This document shows positions 1 through 11,724 of a DNA stretch of 64,000 bases, piece by piece; position 1 is the stretch's first letter, and every line of letters starts with the position of its first letter. The DNA is from Davidsoniella eucalypti. Lineage: Eukaryota > Ascomycota > Sordariomycetes > Microascales > Ceratocystidaceae. The translations under genes and the position numbers were made by a program. The DNA lies in the NCBI GenBank assembly GCA_004009845.1, contig RMBW01000011.1, positions 62,001 to 126,000 on the forward strand, written 5' to 3'. Below the pieces are notes generated by a model, which did not search any database, had not been told where the DNA came from, and saw only the letters and a program-made list of their open reading frames with translations.

Positions 1-836
1 TGAACCCTGTGTAGTACACATATTGACAAGTATCAGTGTCTTGTTTTCGGTCTGGATATGGTCTTATAGTGATGTAATGCATCTCTTATCTCGGTGAATT
101 TTCACCCAGCTTTAGTTTATCTATTAAATATATCGTGGAATCGGCCTTCAGGACAATAATTTTTCATGTAACAAAAAGCAAACAAATACGGGTTTCCTAG
201 CTAACCATACATTTACGGTAACCGAAGGGGAGGACAAAGAGCAAAGTAACAAGATAATCACTTGACATCGGGTTTGAAGATACTAGATCTCGGGTCTGTG
301 TCACCACTTAAAAGCTTACTAATTAGCAAGTACGGAATAAGTCTCCAAAAACACACCATGGAATAATCAAACCCGAAGTAATAGCACGAATAACATAACA
401 ACAACCCCGACATCCCAAATCCGAGATTGTTGGACTTGTTAACGGAACACGATGAATCCACAAGTTGCTAAGATCTTCAAGGTTCATTTTTTCCCTCGTT
501 TTTCTCTCTTTTGTCCTTGTCTTTGTCGCCTAGATCTATTCTCCGGAAAGAGGGGAAACAAGTAAACTTTTGTTTTTGGTGTGCACTACAACTATAAAGA
601 TCGGAGCATGATCAATGGTTTTTGGAGTTTGTTGCTTTCGTTACTAGTGATAGCATCGCCTTCTCTTTTGTTCTTACTATTCTTTCTATTGATAAATACA
701 TATTAGCACTCTGGCTTTTACTTAGCCGAGTTTTCTTTCCTTGGGTCTATACTGTTCGTTAACTACCGTTACATGACGTTCAACATAGCATAACCCTACT
801 TCGGCTTAAACCCTAGGTCAGTTTAACATCGCCATA
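1..836. other. Intergenic region, no gene seen
   Basis: AT-rich DNA ahead of the aminotransferase-like gene. A short hydrophobic frame on the minus strand (258-461) has no recognisable family and no supporting signals, so I do not call it. Two AACCCTA motifs (792-798 and 809-815) lie within 45 bases of the downstream start codon. In fungi and plants such telobox-like motifs occur in promoters, but a role here is inference. Confidence 0.6.
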
Positions 837-2171
837 ATGTCTTCGACACCACAATCTCTTCAGGAGCTCTACGAAACTGCCGAGCAGCGCTATATTGCTG
901 CGAACCCGCAGTCAGCCGCTCTCTATACTAAAGCCACAGCGCATATGCCAGGCGGCAACACTCGCTCAGCACTATATTATGCGCCGTTTCCACTGTACAT
1001 ATCTTCGGCCACTGGCTGTACACTGAATTCATCCGACGGCCGCAGCTATGTCGACTTGCTCGGAGAATACTCAGCAGGTATCTACGGCCACACGAACGCG
1101 ATCTTGCTACAAGAAATCATGGCCACGGCGGCGAATGGAATAAGTCTTGGTTCCCAGCATACGGCGGAGATTGAGCTAGCAGCGGCGATTTGCGAGCGAG
1201 TCCCGAGTGTGAAGAGCGTGCGGTTCACAAATTCCGGCACGGAAGCTACGATGATGGCATTAGCTACAGCCAAAGTCTGGACGGGTAGAAAGAAGGTGGT
1301 GGTGTTTCAGGGTGGCTATCATGGCGGCGGGTTTGTCTTTGGAGGCAGTGGTGTCCACGCAATCAACGTGCCCCACGAATATCTGGTGGCAACATACAAC
1401 GATGTGGCGTCGGTACAGCTGTTATTCGCGCAGAATGTAGAAGATATCGCTGCTGTCATAGTCGAGCCGATGCTAGGTTCCGGCGGCGGTGTATGTGGCA
1501 CGCGAGAGTTTTTACAGACTCTACGAGACCTCACGGAACAAGCCGGCTCACTGCTTATATTTGACGAAGTCATGACCTCTCGATTATTCGACGGCTCCGG
1601 AATTCAGGGCAGTCTCGTAATCACCCCAGACCTCACAACTCTGGGCAAGTATATAGGCGGAGGTATGTCTTTTGGGGCATTCGGCGGCCGGAGGGATATC
1701 ATGGCTCTATATGACCCGCGTAACCCGAATACGGCTGAAAGGAAACTTCCACATGCGGGAACCTTCAATAATAACGTGCTTACTATGCGGGTCGGTGCGC
1801 GTGGACTCTCTGATATATTCACACGGTCCCGAGCACAAGAACTTCACGCCTTTGGCGAGACTCTTAGGTCACGGCTCAACGAAGTCGGCAAAGGAACGCT
1901 ATTGAAGGTCCTTGGCTGCGGATCTATCCTGGTATTCCATTTTACTGCCAAGGCAATTGATGAATTAAGATCGCCGAGTGACTGGGTTGGTGAAGAGGAC
2001 GTACAGTTGCTAGACTTACTACATCTAGAGATGATTGAGGCTGGTTTCTACATGGCTAGACGAGGATACATTGCACTGAGTCTAGAGATTGGTAAGAAGG
2101 AGGCGGATTGCTTTGTACTTGCTGTCAAGAATTGGGTTGAGAACCGCAGACCATTGATCACTACAGAGTAG
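837..2171 (+). CDS. Class-III PLP-dependent aminotransferase, glutamate-1-semialdehyde aminomutase-like
   Basis: A single-exon frame of 444 residues. The fold is that of class-III (subgroup II) pyridoxal-phosphate enzymes: a PGGNTR segment near residue 39, SGTEATMMA for the phosphate-binding part, the cofactor-binding aspartate D243 in IFDEV, and the Schiff-base lysine K271 in TLGKYIGGG. The closest described family is glutamate-1-semialdehyde 2,1-aminomutase. Fungi make haem precursors by the Shemin route and have no C5 pathway, so the true substrate is probably another amino acid or amine. The start at 837 is the first ATG in frame and sits in good context, directly after a pyrimidine- and telobox-containing leader. 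No introns and no lesions. It stands alone; the next gene is almost 3 kb away. The family is well supported, the substrate unknown. Confidence 0.9.
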   Translation: MSSTPQSLQELYETAEQRYIAANPQSAALYTKATAHMPGGNTRSALYYAPFPLYISSATGCTLNSSDGRSYVDLLGEYSAGIYGHTNAILLQEIMATAANGISLGSQHTAEIELAAAICERVPSVKSVRFTNSGTEATMMALATAKVWTGRKKVVVFQGGYHGGGFVFGGSGVHAINVPHEYLVATYNDVASVQLLFAQNVEDIAAVIVEPMLGSGGGVCGTREFLQTLRDLTEQAGSLLIFDEVMTSRLFDGSGIQGSLVITPDLTTLGKYIGGGMSFGAFGGRRDIMALYDPRNPNTAERKLPHAGTFNNNVLTMRVGARGLSDIFTRSRAQELHAFGETLRSRLNEVGKGTLLKVLGCGSILVFHFTAKAIDELRSPSDWVGEEDVQLLDLLHLEMIEAGFYMARRGYIALSLEIGKKEADCFVLAVKNWVENRRPLITTE

Positions 2172-4980
2172 ACACAGATATGTCTAGCAGGTAATAAATA
2201 AGGGCTAAACAGGGATGTACTACTAACAACATGGCCGAATCATTTTGTTTAGTGGTGGAACCTCAAGCAGACCGGAAAGCTCGGTAATACAGCCGATATG
2301 ATACTCTTCATGTCTCTAAGAGTGTGTAGTGTCGAATACTTTGGAAAAGACATTTGTTGGTACGACTGGTATATGTAGTTCTTTATGCTCCAGAACTGAT
2401 GTTCCTGTCCTGTCCAGGCATTATGGAGCCTGTAGAGTTAAGAAGGAACTTCTTGGCAAGAATGCGCGTAGTGTTACATCATGGCAGGCAGCAGCACTTA
2501 AAACAACAGAAACAGAGACAAATGACGGATTCCATGACTGGCTAAACCATGAAGAAGGGGGGTAGAAGAGGTTTCGTGACTCTTGTGACCATGGCCGTTT
2601 GCAAATACTCTCCATCATAGCTGTATTACGAAGAGAAGGAATTGAGAGCGGTGAAAGCTTTACTTTGGTAGAGTTGTTGAAAGCTAGGATGGAATTACTT
2701 GATTGGGTGGGCTGGCTTGGATTTAAAGTTCCGGTGAAAGACGAGACAAGGATTCCTCAAACATACGTCAACTGTTGTGGCTTATTTTTGGCTGCGATTT
2801 TTTTCTCTTTCTTTTGCTTGAATTTGAGCAAGTCAAAACTAACCTAGTAAATTATTTGGAGAGACAAGAAAGACCCCTCAGTAGAAAGAGCCTTTTTCTT
2901 CTAGCATATTTAAATCAATGTTGGCGAACCGCCTTGGTTTGCACAATAGGTCGGCTGTCTCGTTACGTTATAGGGGAAAAGAGAAAAAGAGAGGTCGAGA
3001 CACAGGCTTGAATCATTCGATGAGACTTTGGCTGGATTTTGAAGGCAATAGAAGGACCCTATGTGACAGAAACCACTAAGCCAATGTATAATGCTACGGT
3101 ATCCAACCAGAGAATGAGAGAGAGCAAAGGCCGTACTGGGTTAGTTCGGCCATTGTGGGTGTGTCTAGGTGTGGAGGGTTCAGTAGGCAGTGCAAAGTTG
3201 GTGCCAGCGCCTAGACCGGCTTCAGAATGGCATATACTCTGTTTCTACGTCTTCTTTTCGGGCAAGCCGTCTGACTAATAGCCCCGGCTGCTGTGCCTGC
3301 TGGGGCCAAGAAGAGCATTTCGCTGGCTATGAGCCGAAATAGATAGCTTGGAAGCTGTGATTTCCTGATCTTCGGGGGCATTCCCGTCAAAGGCAAAGGC
3401 GTGAGCTTCTTACTTCAATGCTTCCTGCTTCTAAAGGCTCTTGCTCAAATGCTTGTTATGTGCTGATCTTTGAGATTATTGGCGACAAGTGCCAGTGCGT
3501 TGTGGAAAATGCGTCTCTATTAGTTTCTTTTTATCTTCCTGATCGCTGTCTTATTTTCCTTCTAGACTCTGTGATCAGATCTGGAACTGGCCCATGGGGT
3601 TCTTCTTTTTTGATTTCACATTTCTTTTCTTTTGCTGATTTACGACGTTCGCATAGAGGAACAAGACTAGTTTTGGGACCGAGCTTCTGTTCGGTCAAAG
3701 GACTAGTCCGCCTACATTGTACGAAGGACTATCTAGGCAGAAAGATAAGTTTATGGTTGTGGCGACTGAAGAAGGATATAGGGCGAGATAGCGTAGTTGT
3801 TTGTATGGCTCTTCATGAAAATAAAGACCCTTTTTCTTGTGTCTTCTAGCTAGTCTAGTTCTAATACAATAACAAGCTTGTCTAAGATTAGCCTTTGATA
3901 GCGGACTGCTTGAAGTGGTGAGATGACTGATCGAAGACTAGAAAACGGAGCCTACCAAGAGATGAAAGATCTGAGAAACCCAAGAACCACATCCGTTGAT
4001 CTATGGTAGAGAGCCGCACCATTGAATCCACTTTGGCCTGGTTTGTCGGGTTTTCCTGTCTCCCCTAGGTTGTCGTCGTCATAGCCGGGATCCAAACAAG
4101 CCAGAGCTTGCGTCGTCTTCATCGTCTCGATCGTAGGCTTGGACTCGCCCTCCGCAAGGCGCTGCCTGCAATGTATCTGTATGTAGCTGTATAGCGTAGT
4201 GTTATCGTAGACTATCTCTTCTTTGTGCCTGTATTTGTCGCTGGGCTGCCAAGACCGTCCATCAAGCTCGAAGCAGGGATTTCTCAGCGCCAGCCGGTCG
4301 AGAGCGGGTTCTTTCCCCTCTTGCATTAGATTGTAACTTGGCGATCGCTTGTTTGATGTGGCCGCAGCCAGACTGACGCTAAAAAGATAATTGTATTCTT
4401 GGTAGCCTGCATTGGCCTGGGGCTTGTTCATTCTTGATTCTGTAGTTTAATTTTGTGTTTATTTTTATATCTGTACCTTCCCCCTCATGGTTTTATTTCT
4501 TGTTTCTGCTGCCTTGTATTTCCTTGTTCTTTTTGGTATTACTTACAGTTACTACATACATCTGTATTTCGTGGAGTTACTGCCGAATACGCCCCTGTCC
4601 GCCTGCTTTCTGTGACTTCCCAGTATAGAGAGCCATTCAATTCAGTCTTGATCCATCAACTGCTTTACTGTTGTACAGCCAACCAAATACAGAAGGGGCC
4701 TACGCAAGCAAGGTGTTCCTGCTGCTTTTATTAACCTTTGTTCTTACTGCATTTGACTTCTAACCCTTTTGCCTTACGGCTAAATATAATCCTGCACTTT
4801 ACCTGCCTCAGATATATTTGGGGAGTTCGGCTGCCTATATATTTTTTCCCATACTTTGATCGTGATCTTCTTGTTCCCCCTTCACCTTTCCTTTACTACT
4901 CGCCTTTTCCACTGAAGCGACCAAATCGGCCTTTTTGAACACTCGAGATCTTTTTCTTTCTTTCACGCACCATCGCCGTT
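2172..4980. other. Gene-free stretch with one doubtful minus-strand frame
   Basis: About 2.8 kb without a convincing gene. The longest frame is 3952-4431 on the minus strand (159 residues). It has a polar, low-complexity-free composition but no family I recognise, and it lies directly upstream of the divergent LSB5-like gene, so it may be chance within a leader. A plus-strand frame at 3418-3849 (143 residues) looks random. The last 500 bases (4450-4980) are strongly pyrimidine-rich on the plus strand, as is usual for fungal promoters and 5' leaders. Confidence 0.4.
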
Positions 4981-7054
4981 ATGAAAGCTATGAAGACTAG
5001 CGGCTTTAGCCGTGTCTTTAACACGATGCGCCGCAAAGCTGGTAAGCTCAAAGACTGTCTTGTCCTCTGATTATGCATTTTGCTAACCTGTGGTGTCTCT
5101 TTCTAGGCGACTCTGAACGCCAGGCCCAAACCCGGTCATCCATAACGATGCCCTCGCCAAACAACAACTACCCATCGGGCTCCCCTGAGGACTCTGCTAT
5201 CAAAGCCCTAGTACGTCATCGCTCCCCGCCGCCCATACTATCACCACAAAGCTAACCGGCGTCTATCTTGTCGCTATAGCTTAACTTCTGCACAGCCGAT
5301 AACGCCCGCTCCGAGGACGATATCGATCCCGCCGTCTTCCTGCCCACTATTGTCGAGGCTTGCGAATCGTCTCCCAGTGCCTGCGCCGAGGTTGCTCACA
5401 TCATCTCCGAGCTATTAACCAAGCCGTTCCTGTCTCAAGACCAGCTTCAATACAAGGCCGTCATGGTTCTTCGCATCCTGATCGACAACCAGGGCGTGAC
5501 GTACTTTTTGCGCAACCTAGACAAGAACTTCGCGGCCAACGCCAAGGCTTTGCTTCGTAGCTCAAAGAGCCCCTCGGCCCGCATTCTCCTGATCGAATCG
5601 CTGGAGAAGCTCGACTCGCTGTTTCCCCGGGACGGCACCGAGCTCCCTGCGGCGGTCACCATGTGGCGCCGCGAGAAGGAAAAGGACGGAGATGGTGCCC
5701 TATACGGAGTGAGTCGCCCTTTTTTCCAAGCCCAAATAAGCTATGAGACCCTTCGCAACCCCTTTCACTCCTTAACCCACCACCACTCAACTCAAGATGA
5801 ACCGGTCGACTCATCGGCCGACTCTTCGGCTCCCGAACTCTCCCGCTCAGCTTCAACCAAGCCCAGAAAGAAGCTCACTCGACGAGCTGGGAAGGCTGCA
5901 GTTACTGCTCGCTTTGCTCCCAAGAAGACCGATACACGCAGCCATAATCACCACAGTCACAGTCATACCGGACGCCGTAAAAGTAGTCAAAGCCATGGCC
6001 ACAGTAAAAGTCACGGTCACAGTCACAGTCACGCTCAAAATCGTAGTCACAACGACCGCAATAAGGACTCCACTCAGAAGAAGCCTAGAAACGTCCAATC
6101 CGTTTCTCCACCTGCTATTGTGCGCCTACCATCACACCTTCTCTGATTTTGCTTGTATCTTTTTCCTCGTGGTTTCTGGCTGCATGAATGGCTGAAACTG
6201 GCAGCACACCATCTATCTCTGAGACACCAGGCTAACCGTATCTCTTTCTTTGATTGCAGTTTGTCACTCAGCCAACCTATCCCCTGCAGCCTCCGGCCAT
6301 GATGCCCTTTGGCCAGCCCGCCTTTGCAGCCCGAGAATTCAGCCAACCGCCTCAACAACAGACCAGCCCACGCCGCCGCAACCGAGGCGATCGTGATCGT
6401 GGAGACCGCGACTACTTCCACCGCGACCATGCTGCCCAGCACCTACCATCGGCCGTCGAACTTGCTTCGCGCCTCGAAGAAGCCCGTACGTCAGCCAAGC
6501 TACTCAGCCAATGTGTGGCCTCCGCCGAGTCACGTGAGCTGCTCGACTCCGAACTCATTACCGAATTCGCAACCCGCTGCAAGAGCGCCGTCAAGAGCGT
6601 CCAGACATACATGGCCGCTGAAAACCCCGCACCAGACAATGCTACCATGGAGTCACTCATCGACACCAACGAGCAGCTACAGTCGGCTCTCAACACCCAC
6701 CGCCGTGCTACTCTCAGCGCACGCAAGTCTCTCGGCATCGACTCGGTAGCCCTAGCCCCACCATCGCCCATGTCTGACTTCGATAGCTCAACAACACTGC
6801 CCTCTCTACCGCCCCGTATATCTACGCCGCCCCGCCGGTCAGCTAGCGATAGAAAGGGCAAAGCGCCCCAAGCAGCGGTCAGTGCGGTCAGCTCGGACAG
6901 CGAGGATCCGTTTAGCGACCCCGTGCGGCCAAGTGGCAGCGGTGAGAGCGAGAGAGCTCAGGGCAAGCGGCCGGTAGTGAACCACTACTCAGACTCAGAC
7001 GACGATTTGTACACGGCAACACCGCAACGGTCGACGAGAAACAACCGATACTAG
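4981..7054 (+). CDS. LSB5: VHS/GAT-domain protein, LSB5-like actin/endocytosis adaptor
   Basis: Multi-exon gene. Exons 4981-5041, 5107-5210, 5280-5708 and 6260-7054 give 462 residues. The third exon encodes a helical VHS-like domain (it contains AVMVLRILIDNQG and RSSKSPSARILLIESLEKL). The last exon encodes a GAT-like helical bundle (ELASRLEEARTSAKLLSQ onward), then a Ser/Pro-rich acidic tail ending NNRY. LSB5-type proteins link ubiquitin/clathrin-dependent endocytosis and cortical actin; this role is inferred from the family. The third intron (5709-6259, 551 nt) has a strong GTGAGT donor and a GCTAACC branch site 22 nt before the acceptor, but is far longer than the others. Reading straight through 5709 stays open and in frame to 6101, where a weaker GTTTCT donor also joins in phase to 6260. 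That alternative gives 593 residues with a His/Ser-rich insert. I prefer the shorter form from domain continuity. Confidence 0.8.
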
Positions 7055-7592
7055 ATATAGTCGCAGTTGTTTGCTCGGTAAAGTCGAGTCATATAAGTGG
7101 CGTGGTGTGGCGAAGAATATAGACGGTGTTTGTTGATAAGGGGCGGCTCTTTTTTTCTCTTTTTTTTTTTTTCTTTCAACTCTTTTCTCATCTGGTTGTC
7201 TTCCTATCCTATGCGGTCATGAATTGCTATTTCTTTTTCATATAGTTTCGTCTCATTTGTCTATTCTAGCTAAGCAACGCCTATGCTTTTGATTTTTTTT
7301 TACATCAGTTATTTAGTCTATCTATTTTCCTTTGTATTTTGCCAATTTTTATTATTCAAGATTCCCCCTTCCTTTTCATTGACCGAAAACTCATGGCTTT
7401 TTGAATACTTGAACCCTCAAGTTAACCCTTGTGGTATAACGAACATGTGATTTTAAAAAGATGTAGTTAATCTCAACATACATTGGTGTAAGTTGGATAG
7501 ATATCACGTTTAATTGCTTTTGTTTGTAAATTATCTTCAATATTTGCCTTTTATATAGAGTTTAATATTTTTGTGACAGGATCATTCATTTT
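7055..7592. other. Convergent intergenic region
   Basis: The 3' flanks of the LSB5-like gene and of the oxygenase gene face each other here. AT-rich, with several poly-T runs (for example around 7150-7172 and 7294-7300) that would suit 3' end formation of the plus-strand gene. No coding or RNA feature seen. Confidence 0.6.
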
Positions 7593-8765
7593 CTACGCCA
7601 TCAAATCGATATTTTTTAGTTCTTCTTGAACCAGCTGGCCAACCTTCATAGGTTTATACTCTGGTTCTATACCCTCATCAATGCCCGCCGCAATCCGATC
7701 TTCCCTAAGCTTGCGTGCCTTGTCGACACATTCTGGCAATGGCGTCAGATCTACATCGCTACCAAGATGGTAGAAGAACGTAGACGAGATACGTATCAAC
7801 GGACGCTCTGGCACCGTCGTCTTGCGCCGCTCCATGGCAGCCAATGTGGCGTCGTTGACAATGACTTCATGGAACCCAGCCTTGACCAAGCCGCCCGTCA
7901 AGTGCTCGATCTGCTTACCGGCTTGAACGAGCAGATAGTTTCCTGGGGGCATACTAACGGAAATGCGCCGACCTGTGTTGCACGCCCAAATATTGAGACC
8001 GGGGAAGCGAGAGCGGCCGTGGATAGTGAGAAAGTTGAGGTCGGTGTGGAAGCCAGCGAGGATAGTATCCTTGGCACCATAAGCAACCAGATCAGACGCC
8101 GTAGGCGAGAGGAGATGCGGACCGTAGACGGCACGGTCGGTGAAGGCTGTGGTAGGCAGACCAAGGCCCGTCGCGGCCATCTGAGCCACTCCACTAACAG
8201 CAGCTTGCATGGCAGTTCCCCAGCGCTGCATAGTCGGTTCCCAACGCTCGCGCACAGAGGGATGATCGGGCCGTACATTGGGCATGTTAAGAGCGGCAAA
8301 GTCGGTGCTGCCGGCACTGTCCTTTGGTGGTTGAGCACCCATTCGCCAGAAGAAGCGGCACTTGGGGTCTGGGTTGTGGTGGGAGATGTCTAGTGGGCGC
8401 TGGTCGGGCGCTAGGCGAGAGATGACGTCAAGACACGGCGCGTGGATAGCACAGCGTGGGCGCTCAGTATTGGCCAGCGTGATACCGACCTGGTATGCGT
8501 GCTCGGGGCGAGCGTCGGCCATCAAGAGATCATCAGGTAGGGCGAAGTAGTCTTCCATCAGATCGAGGAAAGCGGTATTGTCGGCCTCAGATACACGGGA
8601 ATCACGCACCAGTAGCGCTCCGTATGTTATGAGTGCTGAGGCAGCTTTGGCACATTCAGCCTGGACGGCCGGTGACGACGATGGAGCTGACCGAAATAGA
8701 TCCAGGTCGATAATAGGAAGGCCCATGGGCGGAGAGGTGGTAGAAGAAGCTGGTTCGGCCATCAT
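7593..8765 (-). CDS. 2-oxoglutarate/Fe(II) dioxygenase, isopenicillin-N-synthase-like fold
   Basis: A single-exon frame of 390 residues. An N-terminal DIOX_N-like part (PIIDLDLF near residue 17) precedes the double-stranded beta-helix. The iron ligands can be read directly: H240 and D242 in GFHTDLNFLTIHG and H288 in KQIEHLTGG. The 2-oxoglutarate-binding pair is R325 and S327 in RISS. These are the full set expected for an active 2OG-dependent oxygenase. The family oxidises small molecules in secondary or hormone metabolism; nothing here fixes the substrate. No polyketide, peptide or terpene core enzyme lies nearby, so there is no evidence for a biosynthetic cluster. The first ATG (8765) is followed at once by the expected N-terminal domain. 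Function class sure, substrate unknown. Confidence 0.92.
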   Translation of the reverse strand: MMAEPASSTTSPPMGLPIIDLDLFRSAPSSSPAVQAECAKAASALITYGALLVRDSRVSEADNTAFLDLMEDYFALPDDLLMADARPEHAYQVGITLANTERPRCAIHAPCLDVISRLAPDQRPLDISHHNPDPKCRFFWRMGAQPPKDSAGSTDFAALNMPNVRPDHPSVRERWEPTMQRWGTAMQAAVSGVAQMAATGLGLPTTAFTDRAVYGPHLLSPTASDLVAYGAKDTILAGFHTDLNFLTIHGRSRFPGLNIWACNTGRRISVSMPPGNYLLVQAGKQIEHLTGGLVKAGFHEVIVNDATLAAMERRKTTVPERPLIRISSTFFYHLGSDVDLTPLPECVDKARKLREDRIAAGIDEGIEPEYKPMKVGQLVQEELKNIDLMA

Positions 8766-9509
8766 TAAGTGAAGAGCTTCTGGATCTATAGATATAGGAA
8801 TAAATGAATAAGGACTGGAGTAACAAAGGGAAAAAGAATATATGAAAAAAAAAGATGAAGATGATATAACGAAGATAGGTCTGTTGATGGCCGGAAGGAG
8901 GTAGGCTTATGAGGTAGGATGATAAGATAAGCTCTAGCAGAGAAAAGAGTAACTGCTGACTTGAGAAATGGACCTCTCTACGTTGTATTTGCCAAGTTAT
9001 TCTATATCATGTGTACAGATATGAAAACACAATAAGTTTGATATGCTGATAGCAACAAAACAAACACCGTCTTTCGACTTTTGTTCACATGGGACCTTTT
9101 TTTCTGGGAAAAGAATCCCTGCTTTAGCAGTGGATCTTGTTCTGTACTAAGCCCGCCTAAGCACAATTCAGGCCCTGTCGATTTTGTTCGCTAGGACAAA
9201 GAGAAAAAATGCAGCTGAAAATCAAGAAGCTCTTAGTGACTTGGAACTAACCAAAGGTCAAGTACCGGATTTCAGGACATCCGCCGGAATCCGCCGGCGC
9301 CGCGGAGCCGGGGAAGACGGACGAAGAAACGGAGGGATATCAGAGAACGAAGAGTACTGTCCGTACATATAAGTGGCCTGTTTCTGCTGTAAAGCACACA
9401 CAAATGGTGTGTTTTAATACGGCCAAAAGACTCGATTATATATAGTGTGGGCTCAGGTTTAATATATTTGCTTCCTCTAGATCATACTCTAGACAATCTT
9501 GCATATATC
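8766..9509. other. Intergenic region with a small GC-rich patch
   Basis: Promoter side of the oxygenase gene and 3' side of the RRT8-like gene. Mostly AT-rich. A short GC-rich patch at about 9280-9325 carries repeated CCGCCGG-type words and could be a transcription-factor site cluster. No gene seen; the 62-codon frame over the patch is not convincing. Confidence 0.5.
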
Positions 9510-10946
9510 CTATGACGAATTGCTCTCCGCCGCCTTCTCTAGTAATTCATCCAATTTACCCATTGGTAGACTTAAAAACTTCTGCTTATTGCGCCACTCA
9601 ATCTGACCCTGCGCAAACTCCTCGGCCAGCTTCGGCTCGGGCGGCGGATCCGTAATCTTAGTGATCAGATACGCCGCACTAGCCTCAGCAATGCCATACA
9701 TCAACACACCCACCAACGGAACCTTGACCATTGTCCAAAAGCCCACGCCGAAGCCAAACAACAGGCCTTCACGTGCACGGAACCACTTTCGCTTCTGCTT
9801 CGCATCGAACCGTACACGCGTGAAGTACGGCTCTAGAAGTTCTCTTACTAATGTACGCGAGCCATAGTATGTTTGTAAGAAATGCACTAGTGCCGCTTTA
9901 GGTAGTACTAAGCCAATGCCGAAAATGGCGACTGCGGGTCCGAGACCTACGGCTTTCTTGAAGGTGTGGAAGGAGACGGCGGGTAGTACGAAACGGCCGA
10001 TGACCGGCACAAAGGTGAGGCCGTAGATGGCGAGTGAGAGCACGGCTTTGCGACCGTGGCGTGAGAGTGTCGAGGTTAGAGAGTCGGCTTTGCGTGTACT
10101 GTGTGTACGAGAGTCGCGGATGGAGTATTGGCGCAGGCTGGGATAGTATAGTCCGCGTAGCTTGGTCGGATCGTCGGTCTTGTGCATCTTGACATATGTC
10201 GTATCAACCCAGCAAAGAGAATCCATAAATCTTATGGATAATTCGGCATGACGCCGTCTAGCGTTAGCGATCAAGATGTGCATATAGGGAGAAGAAATCG
10301 AAACCTACAGATTGTCTAAGGTGGGCGTGATGAAGCGCATTAGAGACATGACAAGAAATGGAACCTGTAGTACCGATTTCTGCACAAAGTGCAGACCGCT
10401 CGTGATCGATTCATCCCAAGTCACTGTGTCCAGCGAGATGAACCAGCTAATGAACCAGAGGAAGAGCCGGACACCGTAGATCTACAAAGAGGCTATTCAT
10501 CAGTTTCTGTCCTTGTCATGTATAGACACTTCATATTGCTCCATGTCTGCTATCATAGAAGATGACTCACGGGAACTAGTACGGCGATATGGATAGCCAC
10601 ACCGATACCAAAGGCGATTGCCGCCTGTCTGTAGTGTTCATTGTTGAATATAGCGGGATTTTGCATGGCACGATTTGCTAAGAAATAACCCCCATTAATA
10701 CACTTGCTCTAAATATACTCGAGGACGCCTTGATATCTGATAGCCGGTCCATGTGTCATATATAGGGTATAGGTCCAACTTACCGCCAACAAGAGCCACT
10801 TGTACACCACGAATAAAAGCATTCAGATCGAAATTCTCCGTGTCAAATTTGACTTTCAGTTTCTCTTTGTCGATATGGCCTTGACCATCGGTGATATCCA
10901 GCTTTGCGCGAAGCTTAGCTGGATCGAAGTTACCGTTCTCATCCAT
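9510..10946 (-). CDS. RRT8/LDS-family multi-pass membrane protein
   Basis: A four-exon gene encoding 396 residues. Exons on the minus strand: 10946-10784, 10677-10571, 10481-10309 and 10257-9510, all joined in phase with GT-AG introns of 51-106 nt. The start MDENGNFDPAKLRAKL is soluble; the family core follows (VALVGANRAMQNPAIF at the first junction, then a hydrophobic segment ending AVLVP). Further hydrophobic segments follow: VRLFLWFISWFISL, AIYGLTFVPVIGRFVLP, AVAIFGIGLVLP and GVGFWTMVKVPLVGVLMYG. In yeast the related RRT8, LDS1 and LDS2 proteins associate with lipid droplets and spore-wall assembly; in filamentous fungi the role is unclear. The third intron is only 51 nt. An upstream in-frame ATG (11027) exists but would add an unlikely hydrophobic extension. 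Confidence 0.82.
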
Positions 10947-11724
10947 CGTGATACGAGGATAGAACTGTAGATGAGATATGATAAAATTGCAAGAATAAAG
11001 AAGATGAGATAAAACAAAATCACGCAACGTAGAAGCAAAAAGAAAAGAAAGTAAAATGATAGCTCAACGCTAAGCTCAGCTTCATTCCTTCCCGTCCTCA
11101 CAATGACGCAAACAGGCAAACGAACGAACAATCCTTGACCCGATTCTTCCGACGCCACTCGTCCAACTATGGGGCTTCAATTGTGTGGCGTGTTACCGCT
11201 GTCTAACCCTAACTGTATACGTTGTATAACCGTATGTTCCCTTTAGCAAGCATAAGTGGACTAGCTGTAATAATCAGATATAATTGTATGTTTATATATT
11301 AGCAGTAGTATGAGTAGTAAAGATAGTTAGGTAGAGTGGGTATATAAAATGCAGTAAATGATGATGCAGAGATTCGTCCGTACAAGCAAGCGTATGCGAA
11401 TAAGGGACAAAATTACCTATCTGCTAATAAGCAGCTAAGCGAGGAGGCTGAGTTTTGATAAACCAATGAAGTAGACACTAGGTATAGAAGTACATGATCG
11501 AAAGAAAGCCTGAAGGGTTGAAAGGATGAAAAAAGAAAAGAAAAAAAGTAGCTTTTCTACCTGAGCCGTGCAAAGCTCAACGCCAAAACTCCATGCCTGA
11601 GGGGGGGACTCTGTATTGAAGCAAAGCCCACGAATGAATTGAAAAAAAAAGCCAAACTGTATACATGAAGAAAAGAAATGTAACAGAGTATCCAGTACTA
11701 CCGCTATACTGAGATTAAGGACCC
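10947..11724. other. Intergenic region between RRT8-like and palmitoyltransferase genes
   Basis: Both flanking genes are on the minus strand, so this is the promoter of the RRT8-like gene and the 3' region of the palmitoyltransferase gene. AT-rich, with one AACCCTA motif at 11205-11211. No gene seen. Confidence 0.55.

Noticed and set aside
3952..4431. Minus-strand frame of 159 codons as a gene
   Set aside because: No family resemblance, no splice or promoter signals, and it lies in the promoter region of the divergent LSB5-like gene.
7626..8393. Plus-strand frame of 255 codons
   Set aside because: It is the antisense shadow of the oxygenase gene, which has a complete set of catalytic motifs.
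837..8765. Secondary-metabolite cluster of the aminotransferase-like and oxygenase genes
   Set aside because: No core synthase, transporter or regulator is present and a trafficking adaptor gene lies between them.
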